A stretch of DNA of 64,000 nucleotides. It comes from Polaromonas eurypsychrophila (GTDB lineage: Bacteria; Pseudomonadota; Gammaproteobacteria; Burkholderiales; Burkholderiaceae_C). The stretch lies in NCBI RefSeq assembly GCF_014641715.1, contig NZ_BMIG01000001.1, positions 124,001 through 188,000 of the forward strand. Reading direction: 5' to 3'. This document shows, piece after piece, positions 1-8,624 of the stretch. The notes under the pieces were generated by a model. That model saw only the letters and a list, made by a program, of their open reading frames with translations. It had not been told where the DNA came from and made no database searches. Every line of letters starts with the position of its first letter. Position 1 is the stretch's first letter. The position numbers were made by a program, and so were the translations under genes.

Positions 1-894
1 GGGCAGGACTATCCTGTCAGGGTCATCAAAATTGTGGTTCCTTTCACCGCGGGCAGTGCGACCGACATCATGGCGCGCATCGTCGGCGAGCGGCTCAGCG
101 CGAGCATGGGACAGCCCGTGGTGGTGGAAAACCGCCCCGGCGCCGGTGGAACGCTGGGTTCAGCCCAGGTGGCCAAGAGTGATCCTGATGGCTACACCTT
201 GCTGGTGGTGTCTACCGGCCATGTGGTCAATCCGGTTCTCTACCCCGGCCTGCCCTACGACACGGTGGGCGACTTTGCGGGCGTTGTCCCGCTGGCGGCG
301 CTGCCCAGCGTGCTGGTCGTGGGCACCGGGAGCCCGATCAGGTCGGTGCGCGAACTGATCGCCGCCGCCAAGGCAAAACCGGGGCAGCTTAACTATGCAT
401 CGGCCGGGGTAGGAAGTGCTACTCACGTCAATGCCGAGAAATTTCGCAGCGCGGCAGATATTCAGGTGACCCATATTCCGTTCAAGGGAACACCTGAAAC
501 CATTGTCGAGACCAGTTCCGGCCGGGTCGACTTCATGTTTACACCGGTGCTTGCGTCGATCCCGACCATTCGCGACAACCGCATGCGGGCGCTGGCCGTG
601 AGCACTGCCAAGCGCTCGTCGGCATTGCCCGATGTGCCTACGGTGGCCGAGGCTGGCATGCCGGGATTTGTCTTCGATTTCTGGATCGGTTTATTGGCCC
701 CCGCCAAGACGCCACGCGCCATTGTCAACAAGCTCAACGCGGAAGTAAGCAAGGCGCTTGCCCAGCCCGACGTGCTTGAGCGGATGGCCAAGCTCGGAGC
801 TGAACCCATGCCCATGACGCCTGAACGTTTCGACGCCTATATCAAGGAAGAGTTCACCACGCTGGGTGCTGTGATGAAGGCAGCACCCAAGTGA
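1..894 (+). CDS. Bug-family (TctC) periplasmic solute-binding protein, 5' truncated
   Basis: This is the receptor of a tripartite-tricarboxylate-type system, binding an unknown carboxylate in the periplasm. The reading frame is open from base 1, so the signal peptide and start lie outside the window. Visible family features are the IVVPFTAGSATD segment, the ENRPGAGGTLG stretch, DGYTLLVVSTGH and the late PDVPTVAEAG motif. The fold and length match other Bug receptors. No TctA/TctB membrane genes adjoin it, as is usual for the many orphan receptors in this group. It sits upstream of a short catabolic run ending in maleylacetate reductase, so its ligand may be an aromatic-derived acid; that is inference. 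Confidence 0.93.
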   Translation, partial: GQDYPVRVIKIVVPFTAGSATDIMARIVGERLSASMGQPVVVENRPGAGGTLGSAQVAKSDPDGYTLLVVSTGHVVNPVLYPGLPYDTVGDFAGVVPLAALPSVLVVGTGSPIRSVRELIAAAKAKPGQLNYASAGVGSATHVNAEKFRSAADIQVTHIPFKGTPETIVETSSGRVDFMFTPVLASIPTIRDNRMRALAVSTAKRSSALPDVPTVAEAGMPGFVFDFWIGLLAPAKTPRAIVNKLNAEVSKALAQPDVLERMAKLGAEPMPMTPERFDAYIKEEFTTLGAVMKAAPK

Positions 895-1042
895 ATATCG
901 CGCAGGCTGATGGGGAGGTCGCAAGAACCTGACGGCAGTTCGTCAGTTTTCAGCTTCATGCAACGGCAGCGCACGCCTTGCCGGTCGGGGAAAACACTTC
1001 GCTGCTGTATGTCTTGCCGAAAGTTTCCGAGGAGTTTTTTCA

Positions 1043-1957
1043 ATGCTGCTTCGCGTCAATATCTTTAACACATCAAGCAACCTGCCGCTGCTGGCCGCTA
1101 TCGCCAATGGCTACTTTGCGCAGCGCGAGCTGGTGATTGAGTTGCAGACCACGCCCAATTCGGACCAACAGCGCGCCGGACTGGCTGAAGGAAGGTTCGA
1201 GATAGCGCACGCGGCGGTGGACAACGCAGTAGCCATGATCGAGGCAGGCAAGGACGTGGTCATCGTCTGCGGTGGGGACGCTGGCATGAATGAGTTCATG
1301 GTGCGCGCCGAGATTGATTGCATGGCCGACCTGCGCGGCAAACTGCTTGCGGTGGATGCGCCCCATACCGCGTATGCGCTGGCCGCCAAGAAGATCCTCA
1401 AAAATCATGGACTGCTGGAGGGCCGTGACTACGACGTGAAGTTGGCCGGCGGGACTGGACCGCGCTCCGCAGCGATGGTGGCGGATGCGCAACTGGCGGC
1501 TGGCATGATTAACCCGCCCTTTTCATTTCTGGTACGCGAAAAGGGCCTGAAGAGCCTGGGCAGCCAGTTCAGCCTGCTGGGCCCTTACCAGGCAACCGGC
1601 GCGTTTGTTATGCGACCATGGGCTCGGGACAATGCGGACGCTTTGATCCGTTATCTCACGGCCTACGTCGAAGGACAGCGCCATGTGATGAACCCGTCCA
1701 ATCGCGACGCCACGGTCGCCTTGTTGGTCCGCAGTTTCAAACTGTCTCCCGAGGTGGCGGCTGGTACTTATGAGGCGCTGGTTGCACCGGGCTCCGGTCT
1801 GGCGCCCGATGCGGGTTTCAGTGGGGAGGGATTTGAGAGCGTGCTGGCGATACGTGCGGAGATGGAAGGCCCGACGGGGAGTGTGCCACCAGCATCCGGG
1901 AGATACCTGGACTTCTCTTTTTACGAACGCGCCTTTGCGGCAGCGCGCATGACTTGA
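1043..1957 (+). CDS. NMT1/SsuA-like ABC substrate-binding domain protein lacking a signal peptide
   Basis: A 304-residue protein with the type 2 periplasmic-binding fold of the NMT1/THI5/SsuA group (aliphatic sulfonate, nitrate and pyrimidine precursor receptors). Recognisable parts are the N-terminal NLPLLAAIANGYFAQRELVI strand-helix and the domain crossover around residues 90-110 (LRGKLLAVDAPHTAYALAAK). It begins directly with the first beta strand and has no hydrophobic leader, so either it is cytoplasmic or the true start is not where I place it. No ABC permease or ATPase genes adjoin it. The ATG at 1043 follows GAGGAG at short spacing. Its stop overlaps the TTG/ATG region of the next gene, which suggests one transcript. 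The ligand is unknown. Confidence 0.75.
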   Translation: MLLRVNIFNTSSNLPLLAAIANGYFAQRELVIELQTTPNSDQQRAGLAEGRFEIAHAAVDNAVAMIEAGKDVVIVCGGDAGMNEFMVRAEIDCMADLRGKLLAVDAPHTAYALAAKKILKNHGLLEGRDYDVKLAGGTGPRSAAMVADAQLAAGMINPPFSFLVREKGLKSLGSQFSLLGPYQATGAFVMRPWARDNADALIRYLTAYVEGQRHVMNPSNRDATVALLVRSFKLSPEVAAGTYEALVAPGSGLAPDAGFSGEGFESVLAIRAEMEGPTGSVPPASGRYLDFSFYERAFAAARMT

Positions 1958-1965
1958 ATATAAAA

Positions 1966-2574
1966 ATGGAGCACGCCAAGAATCATCCCCAGCGACTGCC
2001 ATATGTCGATCCGGTGTTCATCACCGACCCGGCCATGATGGCGGAGTTCCAGCGTGCCGCCCGAGAAGGAGCGCCACGGCCTGAAAGCCATGCGATCCGG
2101 GCCCATGTGCCCGATGTTTTCTGGGCTTTCACCAACGCCTGGAACGCAACCTTTGTCAACGGCGTGTGTGATCACGCGATCAAGGAGTTGTGCCGCCTCT
2201 ACGTGTCGCAGGCGGTCAACTGCAACTACTGTGGAAACCAGCGCTCGGCCAAAGCGCAGGCGCAAGGTTTGCTCGAAGACGATGTGAAGGACCTGCTCGA
2301 CTTCGACAAGTCGGCGCGCTTCACGCCGCGCCAGAAGGCTGCATTGCGTCTGGCCGAAGCCATCACCTGGGGCCTGGAGTCCACCGACGCGTTGTGGGAT
2401 GGTCTGTATGAAAATTTTGAAACTGCCTCCATTGTCGAACTTGGCTTTTTCATTGGTCTGACCATGGGCCAGCAACGCTGGAACCGACTCATTGGCATGC
2501 AGCACAGCCAGTTCATGGCGGGTGCTTCGGGAGGGTTGGCTCCCATAGCCGCAACCCGCAAGGCCATGCCATGA
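1966..2574 (+). CDS. Carboxymuconolactone decarboxylase / AhpD-like protein
   Basis: A 202-residue all-alpha protein of the AhpD/carboxymuconolactone decarboxylase superfamily. The redox-type CxxC pair (NCNYCGNQRSAKA, Cys86 and Cys89) is present, so a disulfide reductase or peroxidase-like role is more likely than true decarboxylation. The ATG at 1966 is chosen; a TTG at 1954 in the same frame overlaps the preceding stop. The gene overlaps the following dehydrogenase by four bases. Its position between a receptor and aromatic-catabolism genes suggests a helper role in degradation. The substrate is not predictable. Confidence 0.8.
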   Translation: MEHAKNHPQRLPYVDPVFITDPAMMAEFQRAAREGAPRPESHAIRAHVPDVFWAFTNAWNATFVNGVCDHAIKELCRLYVSQAVNCNYCGNQRSAKAQAQGLLEDDVKDLLDFDKSARFTPRQKAALRLAEAITWGLESTDALWDGLYENFETASIVELGFFIGLTMGQQRWNRLIGMQHSQFMAGASGGLAPIAATRKAMP

Positions 2575-3464
2575 GCAGCCGGATCCATGTCATGGGTGTT
2601 GGCAAGATGGGCCTGCCCATGGCCCAGCATTTTCTGGCGGCGCGGCACGTGGTGAGCGTTAGCGATCCAGACGCGGACAGGCTGAATCTGGCCAGAACGC
2701 AGGGATTGGTGGTGGCGGACAATACAACCACTGCGATTGCTAACGCCGATGTGATTGTTTCATCACTGCCAGACGATGCGGCCCTGCTTGCCGTGGCGAA
2801 GCAGGTTGCCGCATCGGCGCGTCCGGGCAGTATCTTTGTCGATACCAGCACAGTGTCGCAACAGGCATCGTCCGGCGCTGCGGTACTGTGCGCGGCTGCC
2901 GGGTTGCAGTATCTGCGAATCACTGTCTCGGGCAACAACAAGATGGCCGAAGCAGCACAACTCACGGTCATGGCCTCCGGCCCACGCGCGGCCTACGACG
3001 CGCTGCTGCCTGTGCTGATGCTGCTGGGTCCGCACCAGTTTTATCTGGGGGAGGCCGAACAGGCGCGCCTGATGAAACTGGTGGTCAACCTGATGATTGC
3101 GCAGACCAGCGCGATGTTGTCTGAGGCCCTGACCCTGGGCCGCAAGGGCGGGCTGGACTGGAGCGACATGTGGCAGGTGCTGGGCGCCAGTGCGGTGGCC
3201 TCGCCCATTGTCAAGGCCAAGGCTGTGCAGCTCAGTGCGCGCGACTTCACGCCGACCTTCACAGTCGAGCAGATGATCAAGGACCTGGACCTGATCCTGG
3301 ACGCCGGCCGGGCTGTTCACGCGCCGTTGGCACAGACCGCGTTGACGCAGCAACTGATGCATGCGGCCATGGCCCAGGGGAACGGGCAGGACGACTATGC
3401 GGCCATCATCAAGACCGTCGAACGCAGCGCCGGGCTGGACACCGATCTCCCCTTAAATTCATGA
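2571..3464 (+). CDS. NAD(P)-binding beta-hydroxyacid dehydrogenase (3-hydroxyisobutyrate dehydrogenase family)
   Basis: A 297-residue enzyme with an N-terminal Rossmann domain (GVGKMG, residues 9-14) and the C-terminal helical domain of the 6-phosphogluconate/3-hydroxyisobutyrate dehydrogenase family. The substrate-site region reads TVSGNNKMAEAAQLTVMASG where most relatives have SGG...G, and the catalytic-lysine helix reads LMKLVVNLMIAQT. It oxidises or reduces a small hydroxyacid or semialdehyde. It overlaps the AhpD-like gene upstream and maleylacetate reductase downstream (ATGA), so the three are co-translated. A role in funnelling a side-chain product is inferred from context. Confidence 0.85.
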   Translation: MSSRIHVMGVGKMGLPMAQHFLAARHVVSVSDPDADRLNLARTQGLVVADNTTTAIANADVIVSSLPDDAALLAVAKQVAASARPGSIFVDTSTVSQQASSGAAVLCAAAGLQYLRITVSGNNKMAEAAQLTVMASGPRAAYDALLPVLMLLGPHQFYLGEAEQARLMKLVVNLMIAQTSAMLSEALTLGRKGGLDWSDMWQVLGASAVASPIVKAKAVQLSARDFTPTFTVEQMIKDLDLILDAGRAVHAPLAQTALTQQLMHAAMAQGNGQDDYAAIIKTVERSAGLDTDLPLNS

Positions 3465-4522
3465 AAAGTTTTATCTACAACGGCCAGGCGGGCCGCGTGA
3501 TTTTTGGTGCCGGCAGCCTGCAGCACCTGGTCCGCGAAATTGATGCGCTGGGTGCGCGCAAGGCGCTGGTGCTTTCCACCCCTGAGCAGCGTGCCTCGGC
3601 AGAAATGATCGCCGACCTGTTGGGGTCACGTGCAGTCGGCGTGTTCGACCGTGCGGTCATGCATGTGCCCATCGAAACTGCCCGCGAGGCGCGCGAGCTG
3701 GCACGCAAGCTCGGTGCCGACTGTGCGGTGGCGATTGGCGGCGGCTCCACGACCGGGCTGGGCAAGGCGATGGCGCTGGACTCGGGCCTGCCCATCCTGG
3801 CCATTCCCACCACCTACGCCGGCTCGGAGATGACGCCGATTTACGGCATCACCGAAGCCGGAATGAAAAAAACCGGCAAGGATGTGCGCGTGTTGCCGCG
3901 TACCGTGATCTACGACCCCGAGCTGACGTTGGGCCTGCCGGTGGGCATGAGCATCACCAGCGGCATCAATGCGATTGCCCACGCCGCCGAAGGCCTGTAT
4001 TCGGTGGACTGCAACCCCATCATGGGCCTGATGGCAAAAGAGGGCATAGCCGCCATGGGACGGGCGCTGCCAGCTATCAAAAAAGTAGCAAGCGACGCGG
4101 CTGCCAGAAGTGATGCCCTGTATGGTGCGTGGCTCTGCGGCACCGTGCTGGGCAATGTCGGCATGGCGCTGCACCACAAGTTATGCCACACGCTGGGCGG
4201 CAGTTTCAATCTGCCACATGCCGAGACCCACACCATCGTGCTGCCGCATGCGCTGGCCTACAACGCGGCCGCTGCGCCCGAAGCGATGGCGGATATCGCC
4301 GTGGCGCTCGGTGCGGTCCATGGCCCGCAGGCGGTGTTTGACCTGGCGAAGAACAATGGTGCACCGGTGGCGCTGCGCGATATCGGCATGAAAGAGGCTG
4401 ACCTGGACAGGGCTTGCGACATGGCCATGCAGAACCAGTACCCGAATCCGCGCCCGCTGGAGCGCCGAGCGATCCGGCAGTTGCTGCAGCAGGCTTTTGA
4501 CGGGGAGCGGCCCGGCGCCTGA
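3461..4522 (+). CDS. Maleylacetate reductase
   Basis: A 353-residue iron-alcohol-dehydrogenase-fold enzyme reducing maleylacetate to 3-oxoadipate with NAD(P)H, the last peripheral step after hydroxyquinol ring cleavage. The nucleotide motif GGGSTTGLGKA lies at residues 93-103, followed by PTTYAGSEMTPIYG. The family signature HHKLCHTLGG...NLPHAETH sits near residues 238-257. The start is the ATG overlapping the previous stop (ATGA). The two hydroxyquinol-type dioxygenases in this window (8625 and 13171) would supply its substrate, although two unrelated genes intervene. Codons for residues 192-210 match the dispersed 60-bp repeat seen elsewhere in the window. Confidence 0.93.
   Translation: MKSFIYNGQAGRVIFGAGSLQHLVREIDALGARKALVLSTPEQRASAEMIADLLGSRAVGVFDRAVMHVPIETAREARELARKLGADCAVAIGGGSTTGLGKAMALDSGLPILAIPTTYAGSEMTPIYGITEAGMKKTGKDVRVLPRTVIYDPELTLGLPVGMSITSGINAIAHAAEGLYSVDCNPIMGLMAKEGIAAMGRALPAIKKVASDAAARSDALYGAWLCGTVLGNVGMALHHKLCHTLGGSFNLPHAETHTIVLPHALAYNAAAAPEAMADIAVALGAVHGPQAVFDLAKNNGAPVALRDIGMKEADLDRACDMAMQNQYPNPRPLERRAIRQLLQQAFDGERPGA
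4033..4093 (-). repeat. 60-bp dispersed repeat, weaker copy inside maleylacetate reductase
   Basis: Read on the minus strand this stretch begins TTGCTAC-N8-GATAGCTGGC and continues with the CGCCCGT and GGCTATGCCC blocks of the family described at 39363. It is translated as ...RALPAIKKVA in the host gene, the same frame as the SURF1 copy (RALPAIENIA). The segment seems collinear with other maleylacetate reductases, so it may be a conversion or chance resemblance rather than an insertion. Confidence 0.45.
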
Positions 4523-4578
4523 AGAAAACGCGGCGGCCACTACACTGGGGTCTTGTTTCTCCAGACCTGCGACCCCCC

Positions 4579-5190
4579 GTGATTGAAATTGTTCTGCTCC
4601 TGATCATGCTGGCCGGCTACGGCGCCTACACGCTGAAATCGAAAACCCAGAAGCGGCGCATCGCGTTGCTGGGCACACATCTCGGCCAGTACCAGGTTGA
4701 AAAACTGATGGAGACCCTGACCCAGGGTTATCTGCGCGCACTGGGTGAAAAGGATGCAGAGCGGCAGGTGCAGGTGTGGAGTTTTCTGGCGACGTCCGAG
4801 CAGGAGCTGTGCGACCAGTTCGACCGTTTTGTTGCCGACTTCGCGAAGGTGGGTAACGAAGATGCGCGTGTCAGCACCTTTGCGGTCTTCATTCCTGAGG
4901 CACACCGCTTTTTCCCGGACAGCACCTTCGACATGCGCAAGTTGCTGGCCGTGCATGGCCAGGGCTTGCGCCGCGTCGCCACCGAAGACCTGCAGTTGTC
5001 GCCCAAGGCGCGGGCCTTCATGCTGTCGGCCGAGCTGTTTCTGATGCAGCACAGTTGTCACTGGTACTGTCGGTCAAAAACCGTTGCTTCCGGACGCGTG
5101 CGGGTGCGGCACCAGACCTCGTATGCGCAGTTGCTGGCATCGGTGAGCGTGGAAACGCGTCAGGCCTACGCCGCGCTGGTCGGGCCTTGA
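4579..5190 (+). CDS. Hypothetical protein with N-terminal membrane anchor
   Basis: A 203-residue protein beginning at a GTG. Residues 2-16 form one hydrophobic helix (IEIVLLLIMLAGYGAY) followed by a basic stretch, so it is probably anchored with the bulk in the cytoplasm. The remainder is a soluble, charge-rich alpha/beta sequence with three cysteines near the C-terminus. I do not recognise a family. The next gene starts at a TTG overlapping its stop, so it is probably co-transcribed with the DTW-domain gene. No link to the flanking aromatic genes can be seen. Confidence 0.65.
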   Translation: MIEIVLLLIMLAGYGAYTLKSKTQKRRIALLGTHLGQYQVEKLMETLTQGYLRALGEKDAERQVQVWSFLATSEQELCDQFDRFVADFAKVGNEDARVSTFAVFIPEAHRFFPDSTFDMRKLLAVHGQGLRRVATEDLQLSPKARAFMLSAELFLMQHSCHWYCRSKTVASGRVRVRHQTSYAQLLASVSVETRQAYAALVGP

Positions 5191-5798
5191 ACAAACGCCA
5201 GCGCTGCGAAACCTGCCTGCGTCCGCAAAGCGCCTGTATCTGCCGCTGGATCACCCCGGTCCCACATGCGGTCGACGTGCTGATCCTGCAGCATCCGCTG
5301 GAAGCGGGCAATCCCAAGGGGACGGCTCGCCTGCTGCAGCTGAGCCTTCCGTCGAGCCGGCTGCTGACAGGAGAAGTGTTTGATGCGCTGCAGTGGCAGG
5401 CGCCCGGCGACCCCCGGCACAACCTGCTGCTGTACCCCGATCCGGCTTTGGACCGTGCCGCCGGTTTGCCGCCACCGCCCATGCCGGCGCCCAGCCTGCT
5501 GCAGGACCCGTCGAAGTTGCGGCTCATCGTGCTCGACGGCACCTGGCGCAAAAGCCGCCGGATGCTGTACCTCAACCCGGCGTTGCAGCACTTGCCCCGG
5601 CTGTCGCTGCAGGACCTGCCGGCATCGAATTACCGTATCCGCCGCGCGCACCGGCCAGACCAAGTGTCCACGCTGGAGGCAGTGTGTGCCGCGCTGGCAC
5701 AACTCGAAGGCGGCAGTGGCCGCTTCCAGCCCCTGCTGGAGGCATTTGACGGATTTGTGGCGCAGCAAATGGCTTTCCCGGCTCTTGGACAGAGTTGA
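5187..5798 (+). CDS. DTW-domain protein, tRNA-uridine aminocarboxypropyltransferase family
   Basis: A 203-residue member of the DTW/TapT family, which transfers the 3-amino-3-carboxypropyl group of S-adenosylmethionine to a uridine in tRNA (acp3U). The N-terminal cysteine cluster CETCLRPQSACIC, the LQHPLE motif, and the LDGTWRKSRRM segment that gives the family its name are all present. TTG at 5187 overlaps the upstream stop and places the cysteine cluster at the N-terminus. An in-frame start further upstream (5055) would lie entirely in the previous gene and is rejected. This is a housekeeping gene sandwiched between aromatic-catabolism genes. Confidence 0.88.
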   Translation: MNKRQRCETCLRPQSACICRWITPVPHAVDVLILQHPLEAGNPKGTARLLQLSLPSSRLLTGEVFDALQWQAPGDPRHNLLLYPDPALDRAAGLPPPPMPAPSLLQDPSKLRLIVLDGTWRKSRRMLYLNPALQHLPRLSLQDLPASNYRIRRAHRPDQVSTLEAVCAALAQLEGGSGRFQPLLEAFDGFVAQQMAFPALGQS

Positions 5799-5800
5799 CA

Positions 5801-5864
5801 GACAAAATCGGACACCAGCCCATGTCAAGTATGGGCTATTAGCTATCAAATCAGGAGCAAATCG
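5801..5864 (-). repeat. 60-bp dispersed repeat, intergenic copy
   Basis: On the minus strand this reads ATTTGCTCCTGATTTGATAG then CTAATAGCCCATACTTGACA then TGGGCTGGTGTCC, matching the family consensus (GCTAT...ATAGCT, GACAAGGGCTGGAGGCC, TTTTG). It fills the gap between convergent DTW and monooxygenase genes. Confidence 0.75.
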
Positions 5865-7527
5865 GGGGTCCGTGATGGCCGCTTGCTTGTACCAGCACCT
5901 GCTGCGCCTGGCTGTCGTTGCTGCCGCGCCAGGCCACGATCTGGTCAGGGCGGATCAAGGCCAGCGGCGCCTGATACAGCGCCAGCAAGGTCGCTGATGA
6001 GTGCACGACGACCTTGAGATCCAGGCCCAGCGTCGCAGCCGCCTGCCTGAAACCGCCGCTGCCAGCGGCGTCGGGCCCGAGCACCAGCAAGGTCCATTCA
6101 AAACCGAAACTGTCATACAGCGAGGATGCGTCCTCCAGCCAGGCGTGCGGCGCGCGGCCGCCGGGACTGGCGCTGGGCTGGTAGTTGCCGGCCTCATCGG
6201 GTGGTGGTGTGCTGCCGTCTTTCACGATCAGGCTTGATCCGTCGTACCGACCGCCGAAGGTCACGCCGGGGATGTTGAATTCCAAGCGGACATGCTGGTT
6301 CAAGTACGCCGAGGCGCGTTCGCGCTCGGCCTGGCCATCGGTACCGGCCTGCTCCAGCAAGGCGGAGGCGCCGAAGCTGCCGACCGAGTCGGCAAAACGC
6401 TGCGCATAGGCAGTGTTGCGTTCGGCCAGCGGTTTGCGCTCAGGCTCATAACTGTCCAGCAGTTGCGGCGGCGCCTGACCGCGGATGACAGCGGCCAGTT
6501 TCCAGCCGAGGTTGACGGCGTCTTCCACCGCCGTGTTGTAGCCGAGTCCGCCGGTCGGCGTGAACAGATGGGCCGCGTCGCCGGCGATGAATACCCGCCC
6601 GCGCTGAAAGGCGTGCGCGACCAGCGAATGGCCGGCGGTCCAGATGCCGAGCGACAGCACCTCGATGGGCATATGTGCGCCCATGGCTTCATTAAAGATC
6701 CGCTGCGCGTCAACGGCGGTCCACGCGTCGGCATCTTCTCCCTCATGCACGGCAGCGTGAAAGGCAAATTCCGACTGGCCGTCCACCGAGGCCATGAAGG
6801 CGCGGCGTTGCGGGTTGACCGAGACATACATCCAGGCGCGGTCATGGGGAAAGGCGCTGTAAAAATCCGGCGCGCGCAGGTAGACCGCAAACATTTTTCC
6901 GCCCATGAACTCGCGCCTGACGCCGCTGACGCCGTCCCACCCGATGCCCAGCTTGGTGCGGACCCCGCTTCGCGGGCCGTCGGCACCCACCAGATAAGAC
7001 GCCTGTACCTGCACGGATTCGCCGCCGGTGCTGGCACGCACCTGCGCCTGCACATCGCTGCCGCGGTCTTCAAAATTCTCCAGCGCCCAGCCGTAGCGCA
7101 CATCGACGCCGGGCAGGGCTTCGGCATGCCGGCGCAGGGTGGCCTCGACAAACTTTTGCGACACCCGGTGCGGCAACTCGGCCGCACTCCAGGAGCCGCC
7201 CATGGCCTTGATGTTGGTCACCGCCTGCGCGGCGGTCGGCAGCTGCAGGCGCGCCAGTTCATGGCCGGTGTAACGCGTGAAGTAGGCGATGTCGGTCGGG
7301 TGGTCGGCCGGCAAGCCCTGGGCGCGGATCTCGCTGGCAAAACCGAGGCGCCGGAAATGCTCCATGGTGCGTGCTTGCGTGGCATTGGCCTGGGGATTGA
7401 ACGCGGTGCCGGGTTTCGGATCGACCAGCAGGCAGGACACGCCGCGGCGGCCGAGTTCATTGGCCAGCATCAGGCCGCAGGGACCGCCGCCGGCGATGAG
7501 GACGTCGGTGTGCAAAAGGTCGGCCAT
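5851..7527 (-). CDS. FAD-dependent aromatic monooxygenase (phenol/resorcinol hydroxylase type)
   Basis: A 558-residue class A flavoprotein monooxygenase using NAD(P)H and O2 to hydroxylate a phenolic ring. The Rossmann FAD motif GGGPCG is at residues 13-18, the GADGPRSGVR (DG) motif is mid-protein, and the GDAAHLFTPTGGLGYN motif lies near residue 300. The C-terminal thioredoxin-like extension is typical of the PheA/MhpA group. It lies immediately beside a LysR gene on the same strand and near a divergent hydroxyquinol-type dioxygenase, so resorcinol- or 4-hydroxyphenol-type hydroxylation giving hydroxyquinol is the best guess. The exact substrate cannot be read from sequence. Confidence 0.88.
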   Translation of the reverse strand: MADLLHTDVLIAGGGPCGLMLANELGRRGVSCLLVDPKPGTAFNPQANATQARTMEHFRRLGFASEIRAQGLPADHPTDIAYFTRYTGHELARLQLPTAAQAVTNIKAMGGSWSAAELPHRVSQKFVEATLRRHAEALPGVDVRYGWALENFEDRGSDVQAQVRASTGGESVQVQASYLVGADGPRSGVRTKLGIGWDGVSGVRREFMGGKMFAVYLRAPDFYSAFPHDRAWMYVSVNPQRRAFMASVDGQSEFAFHAAVHEGEDADAWTAVDAQRIFNEAMGAHMPIEVLSLGIWTAGHSLVAHAFQRGRVFIAGDAAHLFTPTGGLGYNTAVEDAVNLGWKLAAVIRGQAPPQLLDSYEPERKPLAERNTAYAQRFADSVGSFGASALLEQAGTDGQAERERASAYLNQHVRLEFNIPGVTFGGRYDGSSLIVKDGSTPPPDEAGNYQPSASPGGRAPHAWLEDASSLYDSFGFEWTLLVLGPDAAGSGGFRQAAATLGLDLKVVVHSSATLLALYQAPLALIRPDQIVAWRGSNDSQAQQVLVQASGHHGPPICS

Positions 7528-7528
7528 C

Positions 7529-8530
7529 TCAATACACGCCGAAACGCCCGGTCCACTTGCGTTCGTAGTCCTGCTTGTCGAAGTGTTCGGCGACGAAGTC
7601 GATGAAGGTGCGCACCTTGGCCGACAGATGTTTGCGGCTGGGGTAGGCCAGGTTGATGGTCAGGCGCGGCAGGTCCCAGTCATCGAGCACCGGCACCAGG
7701 CGGCCGGCCACGATGTCGTTGTAGACGATGTAGCTGGGCTGCACCAGGATGCCCAGGCCGTCGAGGGCCGCCGTGCGCAGAATCTGGCCGTCGTTGGACT
7801 CCAGCAGGCCTTTGACCGTGACAGTGGTGGAGGCACCGTCCCGCGTGAAACGCAGCTCGTTGGGGTTGTTGGCATAGGTATAGATCAGCAGCTTGTGGTG
7901 CTGCAGGTCTTCCAGCGTTTTGGGAAAACCGTGCTGCGCAAAATAGCGTGGCGACGCAGCCAGGATGCGGCGCGTCTCGGCCAGGCGGCGGATGGTGATG
8001 TTCGAGTCGGGCTCGATCTCGCGCGTGCGAATCGCCACGTCGATGTTGTTGTCGATGATGTCCAGGTAGCGGTTGGCGGCTTCCACATGCACGCTGACAT
8101 TCGGGTAGCGCTGCGTATATTCGCGCAGCAGCGGTGCAACGTGGTGCAGCGAAAACGACAGCGAGGCGGTAATGCGCAGCGTGCCGGTCGGGTTCAGCGC
8201 AGTGGCATTGACCGCAGACTCCGCATCCTTCAGGTCGGCCAGGATGCCCTTGGCCCGGCTGAAAAACTCCTGGCCGGTGTCGGTGAGGTAGAGGCGGCGC
8301 GTGTTGCGTTCGACCAGGCGCGCACCCAGCCGCTCCTCCAGAGCCGACAGATGCCGGCTCGCAGCAGCGTTGGACAGGTCCAGCACCTCCGCAGCGCGGC
8401 TCAGGCTGCCAATTTCGGCCACCTGCACAAACAGTTCGATTTCAGTCCAGCGGTCCAAGCCCAGTCTCCATTTGCCAGCCCTCTTGTCGTGGCTTGCATT
8501 GTGGGGCAGATGGCGACCAGTTTCTTCCAC
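7529..8530 (-). CDS. LysR-family regulator of the hydroxyquinol-type module
   Basis: A LysR-type activator or repressor with an N-terminal winged HTH (EIGSLSRAAEVLDLSNAAASRH) and an effector-binding domain. The ATG at 8530 gives 333 residues. A TTG at 8458 gives a protein starting LDRWTEIELFVQ, closer to the usual LysR N-terminus, and I consider it equally likely. The gene ends two bases before the monooxygenase start, so the two are co-transcribed, and it diverges from the dioxygenase at 8625. A perfect palindrome at 8534-8552 in the divergent gap is a candidate operator. Confidence 0.9.
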   Translation of the reverse strand: MEETGRHLPHNASHDKRAGKWRLGLDRWTEIELFVQVAEIGSLSRAAEVLDLSNAAASRHLSALEERLGARLVERNTRRLYLTDTGQEFFSRAKGILADLKDAESAVNATALNPTGTLRITASLSFSLHHVAPLLREYTQRYPNVSVHVEAANRYLDIIDNNIDVAIRTREIEPDSNITIRRLAETRRILAASPRYFAQHGFPKTLEDLQHHKLLIYTYANNPNELRFTRDGASTTVTVKGLLESNDGQILRTAALDGLGILVQPSYIVYNDIVAGRLVPVLDDWDLPRLTINLAYPSRKHLSAKVRTFIDFVAEHFDKQDYERKWTGRFGVY

Positions 8531-8533
8531 ACC

Positions 8534-8552
8534 GCGAAAAAGTCATTTTCGC
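8534..8552. promoter_or_regulatory. Candidate LysR operator (7-bp perfect inverted repeat)
   Basis: GCGAAAA-AGTCA-TTTTCGC, a perfect inverted repeat with a 5-base centre, lies in the divergent region between the LysR gene and the dioxygenase at 8625. Spacing and symmetry suit a LysR recognition site. Binding by this regulator is inferred. Confidence 0.5.
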
Positions 8553-8624
8553 CAGTTGGCTTCTACAAACCGTCGCTCCCCTCTATATTTGTCGCACAGA
8601 GAGACTACCGGAAGGAAAACCAGC

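Noticed and set aside
6292-7605. Long plus-strand open frame opposite the flavin monooxygenase
   Set aside because: The minus strand encodes a complete monooxygenase with FAD motifs; the plus frame reads as Arg/Gly/His-rich antisense.
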